In this document: in pieces, positions 26,890-36,418 of the stretch
Numbering within the stretch: position 1 is the first letter of the stretch
Layout: the number at the start of each line of letters is the position of its first letter
Source: Telluria beijingensis
GTDB lineage: Bacteria; Pseudomonadota; Gammaproteobacteria; Burkholderiales; Burkholderiaceae_D
Direction of reading: 5' to 3'
Assembly (NCBI RefSeq): GCF_030770395.1
Contig: NZ_CP132480.1
Location: 5,482,954-5,543,547 of the forward strand
Length of the DNA: 60,594 nt
Notes under the pieces: generated by a model
The model's input: the letters and a program-made list of their open reading frames with translations, nothing else
What the model was told of the DNA's origin: nothing
Databases searched by the model: none
Position numbers and translations under genes: made by a program

Positions 26890-29640
26890 ATGCGACATGG
26901 CGTTCTAGCCGAACCGACCGACCTGGTCAGGCATCCGCCGAGCGCCGCCCAACTGCGCCACGTGGTCTGGGTGCTGGGTTTTCTTGCGCTCGTGTTCGCG
27001 CTGCTGGCGCCGGCGGCGCGGATTCCGCTGGCGCGGGCGCCTGAGTTCATTCCGATGTACGGCTCGGTGCTGATCGGCGCCAACCTCCTCACCGGCATCC
27101 TGCTGATCGGGCATGTCCATACCGGGCGCTCGCGCGCGCTCGGCATCCTGGTGCTGGGCTACCTGGTCACGGCGCTGATCGCCTCCGCCCACCTCTTGAC
27201 CTTCCCCGGCCTGTTCGCCGACCAGGGTGTGCTCGGTGGGAACGACCAGACCACGCCCTGGCTGCACATCAGCTGGCATGCGCTGTTCCCGCTGTTCGTG
27301 CTCGGCTACGTATTCAGCGCGCGCGACACGACGCCCTTGCCGCCGCATTTCATGCGCATCGGCGCCTTGCTGATCCTGCTGCTGGTGGCGCTGCTGGTGC
27401 TGGTCTCGACCTCGGGGGCGCACTGGCTGCCGCCGCTGCTGGACGGCACCCGCACGCTGCCGCTGTACCACTGGCTGGCGGGCGCGGTGATGATCCTGTC
27501 GGTCGGGGTGCTGTGGGCCACGGTGCGCAAGCGGCCGCGCACGGTGCTCGACGTCTGGCTGGCGGTGGCGATGGCGGCCTGGGTGTTCGAAGTCGGGCTG
27601 TCCTGCGTGCTCAATGGCGGCATGTTCGACCTCGGCTTCTATGCCGGCCGCCTGTACGGGCTGGCCGCTTCGCTGTTCGTGCTGGGCGCGCTGGCGATCG
27701 ACAATATCGCGCTGCATGCGCGCCTGCACGCGACCTTCGCCGAGATGATGGAAACCCGCGCCCACGCCCAGTGGCAAAGCCTGCTGGGGACCGTGCTGCG
27801 CCAGTTGCCGGATGGGGTCCTGATCGTCGACCGGGCCGGGCGCTGCGTGATGGCCAACGACCAGGCCCGGCGCATGGCCGAATGCTTCGCGCCGAGCGGC
27901 ACCGGCGAGCGCGCGCCGCTCGGCGTGGCGGCGATGCTCGACCTGGTCCGCGATCCCATCGCGCGCGCGGTGGGCGGAGAGACCTTCCGCGATGCCCTGC
28001 TGGAGAGCAACCATGACGGCGTGCGGCGCTGCTACACGGTCAGCGGCGCGCCGCTGCGCGAGAGCGCGGCCGACCTGGCGGCGGCGGTGATCGTGCTGGA
28101 CGATATCACCGAGCGTACCGAAGCCAGCGCCGCGCTGGCGCGCGCGCTGGACCAGACCCGCTACCTGGTCGAGAACACGCCGCTGGCCGTGATCGAATGG
28201 AACCGCGACCTCGTTGTGACCCTGTGGAACGGGCGCGCCGAAGAGCTGTTCGGCTGGCGGCAGGAAGAAGTGGTCGGCGTCCGCATCGATGCGCTGCCGC
28301 TGATCCACGAGAGCGACGCCGACCAGGTGGGCCTGATGATCCGGCGCCTGCTCGAGACGCCGACCCACCACGCCAAGTCGAGCAACCGCAACCTGACCCG
28401 CGACGGCCGCGAGCTGTGCTGCGAGTGGTACAACTCGGTGCTGGTGGACGAGACGGGCCAGATCCAGACCGTGTTCTCGCTGGTGCTGGACGTGACCGAG
28501 CGCGAGCAGGCGATGGACGGCCTGCGCGAGGCCGACCGGCGCAAGGACGTGTACATCGCCACCCTGGCGCACGAGTTGCGCAATCCGCTGGCGCCGATCG
28601 CGAATGCCGCTTCGCTCCTGCGCAGCAAGACGCTGGCGCCGGAGCGCATCGAGTGGATCGCGGCCATGGTCGGGCGCCAGACCGCCCAGATGGCGCGCCT
28701 GCTGGACGACCTGCTGGACGTGTCGCGCATCGGGCGCGGCAAGATCGAGCTGCGCCGCAGCCGGGTGGAACTCGGGCGCCTGATCCGCGATGCGCTGCAG
28801 GCCAGCATGCCGTTGATCGAGTCCGGCCGCCACCAGCTGGCGCTGCGCCTGATGGACGAGCCGCTGTGGACCGAGGCCGATCCGCTGCGCCTGACCCAGG
28901 TGTTCGCCAACCTGATCAACAACGCGGCCAAGTACACGCCGCCGGGCGGCGCGATCGAGATCGGGCTGCGCTCCGAGAACGGGGAAGCCGTGGCCTGGGT
29001 GGCCGACAATGGCGTGGGGCTGGACGCCAGCATGATCGAACGCGTGTTCGATCCCTTCGTCCAGGTGGGCAGCGCGCGCCACCTGGCCCAGGGCGGCCTG
29101 GGCATCGGGCTGTCGCTGGCCAAGGGCTTCGTCGAGCTGCATGGCGGCACCATCCGCGCCGACAGCGAGGGGCCGGGGCAGGGCGCGACCTTCATCGTGC
29201 GCCTGCCGCTGTGCGAGGCAGCCGAGGCGGAACCCGGCGCCGACAGCGACACCGGCGGCGGGGCCGTGGCCGGCATGCACATCCTGGTCGCCGACGACAA
29301 CGTCGACGCCGCCGAGTCGCTGGCCTGGCTGCTGCGCTCCGAAGGCGCGACGGTGGAAGTCGCGCACGACGGCGCCCAGGCGCTGCGGCTGTACAACGAG
29401 CATTGCGCCGACATCGTGGTGCTCGACCTGGGCATGCCCGAGATGAGCGGGCTGGAAGTGGCGGCCATCCTGGCGACCAGGTGCCCGCGGCCGTACCTGG
29501 TCGCGGTCACGGGACGCGGCCGCCAGGAAGACCGCGCCGCGTCGCAGGCGGCCGGTTTCGACATCCACTGCACCAAGCCGGTCGCGCCGCAGCAGCTGAT
29601 CGAGCAGCTGGGCGCGGTGGCGCAAGCACGTCATCAATGA
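26890..29640 (+). CDS. Membrane hybrid sensor histidine kinase (MASE-type, PAS, REC)
   Basis: The 916-aa kinase has an N-terminal membrane domain of about eight helices (25-290) resembling MASE4-type sensors. Two PAS-like domains follow (about 300-410 and 420-540). HisKA has H561 (LAHELRNPLAP), and HATPase has NLINNAAKYT and GGLGIGLSLA. A C-terminal receiver has D846 (VVLDLGMPE). GGGAGA before ATG 26890 supports the start. It lies between the copA region and the copper oxidase operon, but nothing in its sequence shows metal sensing. Its last 7 nt overlap the convergent oxidase gene. Confidence 0.9.
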   Translation: MRHGVLAEPTDLVRHPPSAAQLRHVVWVLGFLALVFALLAPAARIPLARAPEFIPMYGSVLIGANLLTGILLIGHVHTGRSRALGILVLGYLVTALIASAHLLTFPGLFADQGVLGGNDQTTPWLHISWHALFPLFVLGYVFSARDTTPLPPHFMRIGALLILLLVALLVLVSTSGAHWLPPLLDGTRTLPLYHWLAGAVMILSVGVLWATVRKRPRTVLDVWLAVAMAAWVFEVGLSCVLNGGMFDLGFYAGRLYGLAASLFVLGALAIDNIALHARLHATFAEMMETRAHAQWQSLLGTVLRQLPDGVLIVDRAGRCVMANDQARRMAECFAPSGTGERAPLGVAAMLDLVRDPIARAVGGETFRDALLESNHDGVRRCYTVSGAPLRESAADLAAAVIVLDDITERTEASAALARALDQTRYLVENTPLAVIEWNRDLVVTLWNGRAEELFGWRQEEVVGVRIDALPLIHESDADQVGLMIRRLLETPTHHAKSSNRNLTRDGRELCCEWYNSVLVDETGQIQTVFSLVLDVTEREQAMDGLREADRRKDVYIATLAHELRNPLAPIANAASLLRSKTLAPERIEWIAAMVGRQTAQMARLLDDLLDVSRIGRGKIELRRSRVELGRLIRDALQASMPLIESGRHQLALRLMDEPLWTEADPLRLTQVFANLINNAAKYTPPGGAIEIGLRSENGEAVAWVADNGVGLDASMIERVFDPFVQVGSARHLAQGGLGIGLSLAKGFVELHGGTIRADSEGPGQGATFIVRLPLCEAAEAEPGADSDTGGGAVAGMHILVADDNVDAAESLAWLLRSEGATVEVAHDGAQALRLYNEHCADIVVLDLGMPEMSGLEVAAILATRCPRPYLVAVTGRGRQEDRAASQAAGFDIHCTKPVAPQQLIEQLGAVAQARHQ

Positions 29641-31028
29641 TGATGATGGCCCCCGCCGTCCTTCGCCCCGGGCTTGCGCGCGTCGAGCGCCTGGCCGGCC
29701 GGCGCCGGCGCCGGCCTGGCATCGGGCGCGCTGGTAGGCGCCGGCACGTCGCCGGTCCATTCGCGCGCGACGCTGCCGGCCGGGTGGCGATACCAGCCGG
29801 GATCGCGGTAGTCGCCGCGCGCCAGTCCCTCACGCACTTTGAGCACCGTGAACATGCCGCCCATCTCCAGGTTGCCGAACGGGCCGTCGCCGCTCATCAT
29901 CGGCAGGGTGTTGGCGGGTAGCGGCATCTTCATGTCGCCCATCGAGCCGCCCTTGTCGCCCATCACCATATAGCCCGGCACCAGCTTGTTGATCTTCTCG
30001 GCCACGCCGCGGTGGTCGACCCCGATCAGGGTCGGCACGTCGTGGCCCATCGCGTTCATCGTGTGGTGCGATTTATGGCAATGGAAGGCCCAGTCGCCCG
30101 GCGCGTCGGCCACGAACTCGATCGCCCGCATCTGGCCGACGGCGACGTCGGTGGTCACCTCGGGCCAGCGCGCCGATTTCGGCACCCAGCCGCCGTCGGT
30201 GCCGGCCACCTCGAAGCGATGGCCGTGCAGGTGGATCGGGTGGTTCGTCATGGTGAGATTCCCGACCCGGATCCGCACCTTGTCGCCCAGTCGCGCGACC
30301 ATCGGATCGAGGCCGGGGAACACGCGGCTGTTGATGGTCCACAGATTAAAATCGAGCATGGTGTTGGTCCGCGGGGTGTAGCTGCCCGGTTCGATGTCGT
30401 AGGACGACAGCAACATCACGTAGTCGCGGTCGACGGCGTGCTGGCGCGGATTCTTCGGATGCGTGACCCAGAAGCCCATCATCCCCATCGCCATCTGCTG
30501 CATCTCGTCGGCATGCGGGTGGTACATGAAGGTGCCGGCATGGCGCGCCACGAACTCGTAGACGAAGGTCTTGCCCGGCTGGATGCCGGGCTGGGTCAGG
30601 CCCGTCACGCCATCCATCCCGCACGGCAGCAGCTGGCCGTGCCAGTGCACGCTGGTGTGCTCGGGCAGCTTGTTGGTCACGAAGATGCGCACCCGGTCGC
30701 CCTCGACCACCTCGATGGTGGGGCCGGGGCTCTGGCCGTTATAGCCCCACAGGTTGGCCTGCATGCCGGGCGCCAGTTCGCGCACCACGGGTTCTGCCAC
30801 CAGGTGGAATTCCTTGACGCCGTCCTTCATGCGCCAGGGCAGGGTCCAGCCGTTGAGCGTGACCACCGGGTTGTAGGGCCGGCCGCTGGGCGGCGCCAGT
30901 GGGGCGGCGGTGGCGGCGGACGAGTGCACCGGGGCTTCCGGCAGCGTCGCCGCGCCGGCCTTGCTCACCAGCGAGGCGCCCAGCATGGTCACGCCGGCGC
31001 CGGTCAGGAACGATCTGCGATTGGTCAT
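29634..31028 (-). CDS. Multicopper oxidase, Tat-exported
   Basis: This 464-aa periplasmic copper oxidase starts with a Tat signal (MTNRRSFLTGAGVTMLGASL). The copper ligands are complete: HWHG 128-131, HPH 170-172, HPIHLHGH 263-270, and HCHKSHHTMNAM from 316, with type 1 ligands C317, H322 and axial M327. It is shorter than CopA/CueO oxidases and has a Met/Gly/Pro-rich C-terminal region ending in a natural HHHH. The likely role is oxidation of periplasmic Cu(I). Its ATG overlaps the stop of the upstream TolC-family gene, so it is the last gene of the leftward copper operon. Confidence 0.92.
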   Translation of the reverse strand: MTNRRSFLTGAGVTMLGASLVSKAGAATLPEAPVHSSAATAAPLAPPSGRPYNPVVTLNGWTLPWRMKDGVKEFHLVAEPVVRELAPGMQANLWGYNGQSPGPTIEVVEGDRVRIFVTNKLPEHTSVHWHGQLLPCGMDGVTGLTQPGIQPGKTFVYEFVARHAGTFMYHPHADEMQQMAMGMMGFWVTHPKNPRQHAVDRDYVMLLSSYDIEPGSYTPRTNTMLDFNLWTINSRVFPGLDPMVARLGDKVRIRVGNLTMTNHPIHLHGHRFEVAGTDGGWVPKSARWPEVTTDVAVGQMRAIEFVADAPGDWAFHCHKSHHTMNAMGHDVPTLIGVDHRGVAEKINKLVPGYMVMGDKGGSMGDMKMPLPANTLPMMSGDGPFGNLEMGGMFTVLKVREGLARGDYRDPGWYRHPAGSVAREWTGDVPAPTSAPDARPAPAPAGQALDARKPGAKDGGGHHHH

Positions 31029-32431
31029 TGTGCTTCCTTGTGTTCGTGGGCGTGGACATGCGTGGCGGAGGGTGAGGGGGGCAGGCGGCCGCCCAGGGCG
31101 GCTTCGAGGTCGGCCTCGGCCAGCCAGAAGTCCTTCAGGGCCTCGATGGCGGCGTGCACCGCGGCCGCCTGTTCGCGCGCGTCGGCCAGCAGCTCGAAGG
31201 GGCTGGCCAGCATGCCGTTGTAGCGCAGCAGGGTCTCCTCGGCGATCTTCTTGCGCAGCGGGATCACGTGGTCGCGGTAATGGCGCGCCACGTCGTGGCT
31301 GGCGCGGTAGCCGAGGTAGCCGGCGCGCGCCTCGCTGCGCGCATTCACCGCCGTCTCGGCGACCCGGCCCAGCGCCTGCATGTACAGGCCTTCGGCGCGC
31401 GCGACGCGGGCGCCGCCCCAGTCGAATAGCGGCAATTCGAGCGACACTTCGTAGCCTTCGCTGCGCGCCTCGCCAGTCTCGCTCTTGCTGGCATAGCCCA
31501 GGTCGAGCACATTGACCATGCGCGTGGTGCGCGTCAGGCCCAGGTCGGCGGCGGTGCCGGCGGCGTCCGCGCGCGCGGCGCGCACGTCCAGGCGCCGTTC
31601 GATCGCCAGGCGCTCAATGCCGCTGAGCGCGACCGCTTGCGCGGGCAGGTCGGGCAGGCGTTCGGGCAGGATGTAGCCGGCCTGGGCGCCCCACAGTCCC
31701 AGTTGGCGCGTCAGGCGTTCGCGCGCCGCGTCGCGCGCGCGGGCGGCGCGCAGCACGGCGGCGCCGGCTTCGGCATGGAAGCTGGACTCGCGCGCCAGGT
31801 CGAGCGCGCTGGCATTGCCGGCCAGGGTCATGCGCTCCATCAGCTCGCTGGAGGCGTCGGCCGCCGCGGCGACCTGGCGTGCATAGTCGAGCGCCTGGCC
31901 GGCGGCGACCGCCTCGATCCAGGCGCGGCGGGTGGCGATCGCATGGCGCTCGATGGCGGCGGCGACCTGCAAGGTCGCCTGCTCGTGGCGGCGCGCGGCC
32001 ATGCGCTGGCGCAGCGGCATGGTGAGCAGGCCCGCCAGGTCGAGCGACACGCCGCGTTCGATCTCGACGCTGCCGCCGCCGCTCATGCGCGAGAAGCCGA
32101 ACGACGGGTTGCGCAGGCGCGAGGCCTGGGCAAGGTCGGCCTGGGCGATGCCGGCGTCCCAGTACTGCGCCTGCAGGCCGGGGTGGTTCAGGATGGCGAT
32201 GCGCACCGCGGCATCGAGGCTAAGGGGTTGCCTGACCAGGTCGTCGATCTCGGCGGCCAGGGCCCGGCGGTCGTCGTCGTTGCGCAGCAGGCGCGGTTCG
32301 ACGCCGGCCAATGCGCGGGCCTGCCCGGCGCTGGCGTGCAGGGCGGTGTCAGGATTGGTGCTGGCGCAGCCGGCCAGCAGCAGCGTCGCGGCCGTGGCCA
32401 GCGCGCCGCGGTACATGCGTGGCGTGGGCAT
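31025..32431 (-). CDS. TolC-family outer-membrane efflux lipoprotein
   Basis: The 468-aa protein has a lipobox (ATAATLLLAGC, C22). Two repeats of long heptad-rich helices, typical of outer-membrane efflux proteins of the TolC/CusC group, follow: SLDAAVRIAILNHPGLQAQY and a second half around YEVSLELPLFDWGGARVARA. No inner-membrane RND pump or adaptor gene lies in the operon, so it may work with a distant pump or have a separate role in copper tolerance. Overlaps of 4 nt with both neighbours mark translational coupling. Confidence 0.88.
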   Translation of the reverse strand: MPTPRMYRGALATAATLLLAGCASTNPDTALHASAGQARALAGVEPRLLRNDDDRRALAAEIDDLVRQPLSLDAAVRIAILNHPGLQAQYWDAGIAQADLAQASRLRNPSFGFSRMSGGGSVEIERGVSLDLAGLLTMPLRQRMAARRHEQATLQVAAAIERHAIATRRAWIEAVAAGQALDYARQVAAAADASSELMERMTLAGNASALDLARESSFHAEAGAAVLRAARARDAARERLTRQLGLWGAQAGYILPERLPDLPAQAVALSGIERLAIERRLDVRAARADAAGTAADLGLTRTTRMVNVLDLGYASKSETGEARSEGYEVSLELPLFDWGGARVARAEGLYMQALGRVAETAVNARSEARAGYLGYRASHDVARHYRDHVIPLRKKIAEETLLRYNGMLASPFELLADAREQAAAVHAAIEALKDFWLAEADLEAALGGRLPPSPSATHVHAHEHKEAQ

Positions 32432-32745
32432 CAGTGATGGTCCCCGTGGCCGTGATGTTCATGGTGATCGTGCTTGGGCGCTTCCTTGGCCGCGGGCTTG
32501 GCATGGTGAGCATGACCGGCGTGGCCCGGTTGCCCGGCCACGGTGCGGTTGCTCTCCTGCCAGTTGCGGTCGGGCGTGGACGTGGTCGCGACCGGGGCGC
32601 GCTGCTCGTGGGCGGCCTGGTAGCGCGTCTCGGGGACGCTGGCGGCAGGATCGTCGGCCGTGCTCTGGGCGATGGCGGGCATGGCGGCCAGGCCGGCAGC
32701 CAGCAGGGCGGCCGCGCGCCATGGCGCGGCGGTGTGCATAAACAT
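32431..32745 (-). CDS. Small exported His-rich protein, probable periplasmic copper binder
   Basis: The 104-aa product has a signal peptide (AAPWRAAALLAAGLAAMPAI, then AQS) and a C-terminal half packed with histidine: HAGHAHHA and HDHHEHHGHGDHH. The context (copper oxidase and efflux protein downstream, ATGA overlap) suggests binding or buffering of copper in the periplasm. AGGAAA before ATG 32745 supports the start. I do not recognise a named family. Confidence 0.75.
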   Translation of the reverse strand: MFMHTAAPWRAAALLAAGLAAMPAIAQSTADDPAASVPETRYQAAHEQRAPVATTSTPDRNWQESNRTVAGQPGHAGHAHHAKPAAKEAPKHDHHEHHGHGDHH

Positions 32746-32803
32746 GGTTTCCTCGTTCGGATGAATGCGTCAGGGCCGCGCACGGGGCGCGGCGGCGGGC
32801 GGT

Positions 32804-33190
32804 TCAGGCGAGCGGGAAGCGGGGCGGTCGTTCGGGCAGTGCGAGGTCGACCGCGGGCAGGCGGCCGTCGGCGGTCACGGCAAGCGCGGAGTCCAGGAAG
32901 GGCGCAGGCGGCGCGATGCTTGACGCGGGCGCCATGGCGGCGCCCATGCAGCAGGCGGCGCAGGCGCTGCAACTGCCGTCGTGGCCCTCTTGTGCGACGT
33001 CGTTCGCCGCATCCTGCACATCGTGGCAAGGACTGCTGGCGGCATCATGCTGCGCGGGTGCGTGAGCCGCCTGCTGTCCCGCCTGCGGCGCATCGTGCGC
33101 GCACGCAAGCATGGCGGCCGATGCGATTCCCTGGAACGGGATCGCCAGCAGCATCAGCCATACGAACAGGAGACGGACGGAATGTTTCAC
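32804..33190 (-). CDS. Exported Cys/His-rich protein (CopL/DUF2946-like)
   Basis: The 128-aa protein has an N-terminal hydrophobic signal (RLLFVWLMLLAIPFQGIASA). A stretch rich in His and Cys follows (ACAHDAPQAGQQAAHA, SPCHDV, GSCSACAACCMGAAM), suited to binding soft metals. It resembles the small proteins at the head of copper operons in other proteobacteria (DUF2946 or CopL type), but I can claim similarity of style only. The start is GTG 33190, because ATG codons further in would cut the signal peptide. It is the first gene of the leftward copper operon, 58 nt before the His-rich gene. Confidence 0.65.
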   Translation of the reverse strand: MKHSVRLLFVWLMLLAIPFQGIASAAMLACAHDAPQAGQQAAHAPAQHDAASSPCHDVQDAANDVAQEGHDGSCSACAACCMGAAMAPASSIAPPAPFLDSALAVTADGRLPAVDLALPERPPRFPLA

Positions 33191-33274
33191 GCGGCGATTC
33201 TAGCATGGCGCGCCGTCGGGCTGCGACGTTTGATACGATGCCCGAATACTTGCTGATGGAAAGGTCTTGCCCGC

Positions 33275-35974
33275 ATGAGCGTCCGCAACCTGCAGTACCT
33301 GTTCGCGCCAAAGTCCGTGGCGCTGATCGGCGCTTCCGACCGTCCCGGCAGCATGGGCACGACCCTGCTCGACAACCTGCTGGGCGGCGGCTACAAGGGC
33401 AGGCTGTACGCGGTCAATCCCAAGTACGAGCGGCTGGGCGAGCTGGATTGCTACGCCAGCGTGGCCGACCTGCCCGAGGCGCCCGAGCTGGCCGTGATCT
33501 GCACGCCGCCGGCCACGGTCCCGCAGCTGGTGCGCCAGCTGGGTGAACGCGGCACGCGCGCGGCGGTGGTGCTCAGCAGCGGAATGGGGAAGGCCAATGC
33601 GGCCCGCGATGGCCGCGGCCGCAGCCTGCGCCAGGCCACGCTCGACGCCGCCCATCCCTATCTGCTGCGCCTGCTGGGACCGAACAGCGCCGGCCTGCTG
33701 GCGCCCGGCCTCGGCCTGAACGCGAGCGTGGCCCACAGCGGCGCGCTGCCGGGGCGGATCGCCTTCGTTTCGCAATCCGGCTCGCTGATGACCGCGGTAC
33801 TGGACTGGGCGCGCACGCGCGGCATCGGCTTCTCGCACTTCATTTCGCTGGGCGATTCGAGCGACGTCGACCTGGGCGACGTGCTGGACTACCTCGCCAG
33901 CGATGGACAGGCCGGCGCCATCCTGCTGTACGTCGACCAGTTGCGCTATGCGCGCAAGTTCATGTCGGCCGCGCGCGCGGCGGCGCGCAGCAAGCCGGTG
34001 CTGGTGCTCAAGTCGCATGGCGGCGACGATGGCGTGCGCGCCGTGGCCAGCGAGAGCGGGGCGCTGGCCAGCGAGGACGATGTGTTCGACGCCGCGGTGC
34101 GGCGCGCCGGCATGCTGCGGGTCTACACCACCGAGCAGCTGTTCGCGGCGGTCGAGACCCTGGCCCATGCGCGGCCCTTGCACGGCGAGCGGCTGGCCAT
34201 CGTCGGCAACGGCGCCGGGCCGGGCCGGCTGGCGCGCGACGCGCTGCGCCATGGCGGCGGTACGGCGGCCACCCTGTCGCCCGAGTCGAGCGCGCAACTG
34301 GCGGCGCTGCTTCCCGGCACCGGCTCCGGCGCCGGCGCGTCGAATCCGGTCGACCTGGGCGGCGGCGCGCCGCCCGAACGCTACGCCGCCGCGCTCGAGG
34401 TCCTGCTCAGGGATCCGCAGGTGGACGCGGTGCTGGTCGTGCATGCGCCTACCGCCACCGTTGACAGCCGCGAGGTGGCGAACGCCATCGCGCCGCTGGC
34501 GAAGGCCGCCTCGCGTCCGCTGCTGTCGTGCTGGCTGGGCGGGGCATCGGTGCTCGAGGCGCGCACCATTGCCGCCAATGCGCGCATGCCGACCTACCGT
34601 ACTCCCGAGGATGGCGTGGCCGGCTTCCTGCAACTGGTGCAGTACCGGCGCAACCAGAACCTCCTGATGGAAGTGCCGCCCTCGATGGCCGGCTATATGG
34701 CGCCCGACCGCAGCGCGGCGCGGGCGCTGGTGCGCGAGGCGATCCAGGCCAAGCGCCTGCTGCTGTCGGACCCCGAGACCAAGGCCATCCTGCGCGCCTA
34801 CGGCCTGGCCCTGGTCGAGACCCGCGCCGCGCCCGACATCGAGGCCGCGGTGGCGGCGGCGCGCGCCATCGGCTATCCGGTCGCGGTCAAGATCCTCACG
34901 CCCGACGTGATGCACAAGTCGGACTTCGGCGGCGTGACCCTCGATCTCGATTCCGACGAAGCGGTGCGCGCCGCCGCCCAGCGGATGCGAAAGCGCCTCG
35001 ACGAACTGTTCCCGCAGGCGCGCTTCGATGGCTTTTCGGTGCAGGCCATGTGCCGCCGCGCCCATGGCCACGAGCTGATCGTCGGCGCCGCCACCGATCC
35101 GGTATTCGGGCCGGTGCTGGTATTCGGCCAGGGCGGGGTGGCGGTGGAGGTGACCGACGACCATGCGGTGGCGCTGCCGCCGCTGAACCTGGTGCTGGCG
35201 CGCGACCTGGTCGACCGCACGCGGGTGGCGCGCCTGCTGGCCGGCTACCGCAACCGGCCGCCGGCCAACCTCGATGCGATCCTGGCGGTGCTGATCCAGG
35301 TTTCCAGGCTGGTGTCCGACATCCCCGAGATCGTCGAACTCGATATCAATCCGCTGCTGGCCGACAGCCACGGCGCGACCGTGCTCGATGCGCGCATGCG
35401 GCTGGCGCTGGCCGACCGCTCGGGCAGCACGCTCGACCGCCTGGCGATCCGCCCCTATCCGCGCGAGCTGGAGGAAACCATCGCCTGGAATGGCGCGCCG
35501 CTGCTGCTGCGCCCGATCCGGCCCGAGGACGGCCCGGCCCACCTGGCCTTCTTCGATGCGCTCACGCCGGACGACATCCGCTACCGCATGTTCGTGCGCA
35601 TCCGCGAGCTGCAGCCGTCGCAGCTGGCGCGCTTCACCCAGATCGACTACGACCGCGAGATGGCCTTCATCGCCACCCGCAGGAATGCCGACGGCGTGAA
35701 CGAGACGCTGGCGGTGGGCAGGGTAGTGGCCGACCCGGACAATACCAGCGCCGAATTCGCCGTCACCGTGCGCTCCGACCTGAAGGGAATGGGGCTGGGA
35801 CGCATCATGATGGAAAAGCTGATCGGCTACTGCCGCGCACGCGGCACCGGCGAGATCGTGGGCGAGGCGCTGCCGCAGAATTCGCGCATCGTGGCGATGG
35901 TGAAGAAACTGGGCTTCGAGGTGACGGTCGACGGCGAGGAAGGCACCCGCAAAATGCGGCTTGCATTACGTTGA
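33275..35974 (+). CDS. Protein lysine acetyltransferase of PatZ type (acyl-CoA synthetase-like plus GNAT)
   Basis: The 899-aa protein joins an ADP-forming acyl-CoA-synthetase-like part to a GNAT domain. In order these are a CoA-binding Rossmann domain (about 5-130, FAPKSVALIGASDRPGSMG), ligase-CoA domains (about 140-460), an ATP-grasp domain (about 480-710, AIGYPVAVKILTPDVMHKSD) and an acetyltransferase domain (about 735-899, LRPIRPEDGPAHLAFF; acetyl-CoA loop VRSDLKGMGLGRIMM). E. coli PatZ (886 aa) has the same plan and acetylates acetyl-CoA synthetase and other targets. ATG 33275 is divergent from the copper operon, from which it is 84 nt away. Confidence 0.92.
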   Translation: MSVRNLQYLFAPKSVALIGASDRPGSMGTTLLDNLLGGGYKGRLYAVNPKYERLGELDCYASVADLPEAPELAVICTPPATVPQLVRQLGERGTRAAVVLSSGMGKANAARDGRGRSLRQATLDAAHPYLLRLLGPNSAGLLAPGLGLNASVAHSGALPGRIAFVSQSGSLMTAVLDWARTRGIGFSHFISLGDSSDVDLGDVLDYLASDGQAGAILLYVDQLRYARKFMSAARAAARSKPVLVLKSHGGDDGVRAVASESGALASEDDVFDAAVRRAGMLRVYTTEQLFAAVETLAHARPLHGERLAIVGNGAGPGRLARDALRHGGGTAATLSPESSAQLAALLPGTGSGAGASNPVDLGGGAPPERYAAALEVLLRDPQVDAVLVVHAPTATVDSREVANAIAPLAKAASRPLLSCWLGGASVLEARTIAANARMPTYRTPEDGVAGFLQLVQYRRNQNLLMEVPPSMAGYMAPDRSAARALVREAIQAKRLLLSDPETKAILRAYGLALVETRAAPDIEAAVAAARAIGYPVAVKILTPDVMHKSDFGGVTLDLDSDEAVRAAAQRMRKRLDELFPQARFDGFSVQAMCRRAHGHELIVGAATDPVFGPVLVFGQGGVAVEVTDDHAVALPPLNLVLARDLVDRTRVARLLAGYRNRPPANLDAILAVLIQVSRLVSDIPEIVELDINPLLADSHGATVLDARMRLALADRSGSTLDRLAIRPYPRELEETIAWNGAPLLLRPIRPEDGPAHLAFFDALTPDDIRYRMFVRIRELQPSQLARFTQIDYDREMAFIATRRNADGVNETLAVGRVVADPDNTSAEFAVTVRSDLKGMGLGRIMMEKLIGYCRARGTGEIVGEALPQNSRIVAMVKKLGFEVTVDGEEGTRKMRLALR

Positions 35975-36117
35975 GGTTTTTACACTTTTCGTGACATTCG
36001 GAGGATTTTTCGTGTGGCCGCGATGGTATCGTAGCGCCCTGTTTCAGCACGATCATTCGCCCTGTCACGTCGTGACGATCCGCCAACGCTGTCGCACCAC
36101 CAACACGTACCACCACG

Positions 36118-36417
36118 ATGTCACGTCTCGGTCTTCTTTTCTGCGCTCCCTACGCCCTGTTCATCGCGGCCTGTTTTGGCATCGTCGCGCTGGGCAAGGC
36201 CGATTACCAGTCGCAGTTCACGTACCTGGAGCTGCCGATCGCGGCCCAGCTGGCGTTTGCACACTGGCTGGGCCTGGACCGGGCGCTGGCGGTGATCTCG
36301 TGGCCGGACGCGTATGGCCTGTTCATGACGCCGGCGTTCATCCTGCTGTATGCCGTCGGCGCGGCGCTCGAACGTGGCCTGGACCGCCGGCGCGACCTGG
36401 CGGGGGCGATCGACTGA
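36118..36417 (+). CDS. Small membrane protein, 99 aa
   Basis: Two or three hydrophobic stretches are visible (LLFCAPYALFIAACFGIVAL, LPIAAQLAFAHWLGL and FMTPAFILLYAVGAALERGL). I do not recognise the family. No strong ribosome binding site precedes ATG 36118. The sequence upstream (36000-36060) contains a moderately AT-rich promoter-like stretch. The gene converges with the cupin gene, one base apart. Confidence 0.65.
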   Translation: MSRLGLLFCAPYALFIAACFGIVALGKADYQSQFTYLELPIAAQLAFAHWLGLDRALAVISWPDAYGLFMTPAFILLYAVGAALERGLDRRRDLAGAID

Positions 36418-36418
36418 T

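Noticed and set aside
29634..29645. Terminal HHHH of the multicopper oxidase as an engineered tag
   Set aside because: The sequence runs into natural overlapping DNA of the convergent kinase gene, and His-rich tails are common in copper proteins.
26905..29760. 951-aa open frame on the minus strand
   Set aside because: It is antisense to a well-supported hybrid kinase and shows no domain; the composition is that of a shadow frame.
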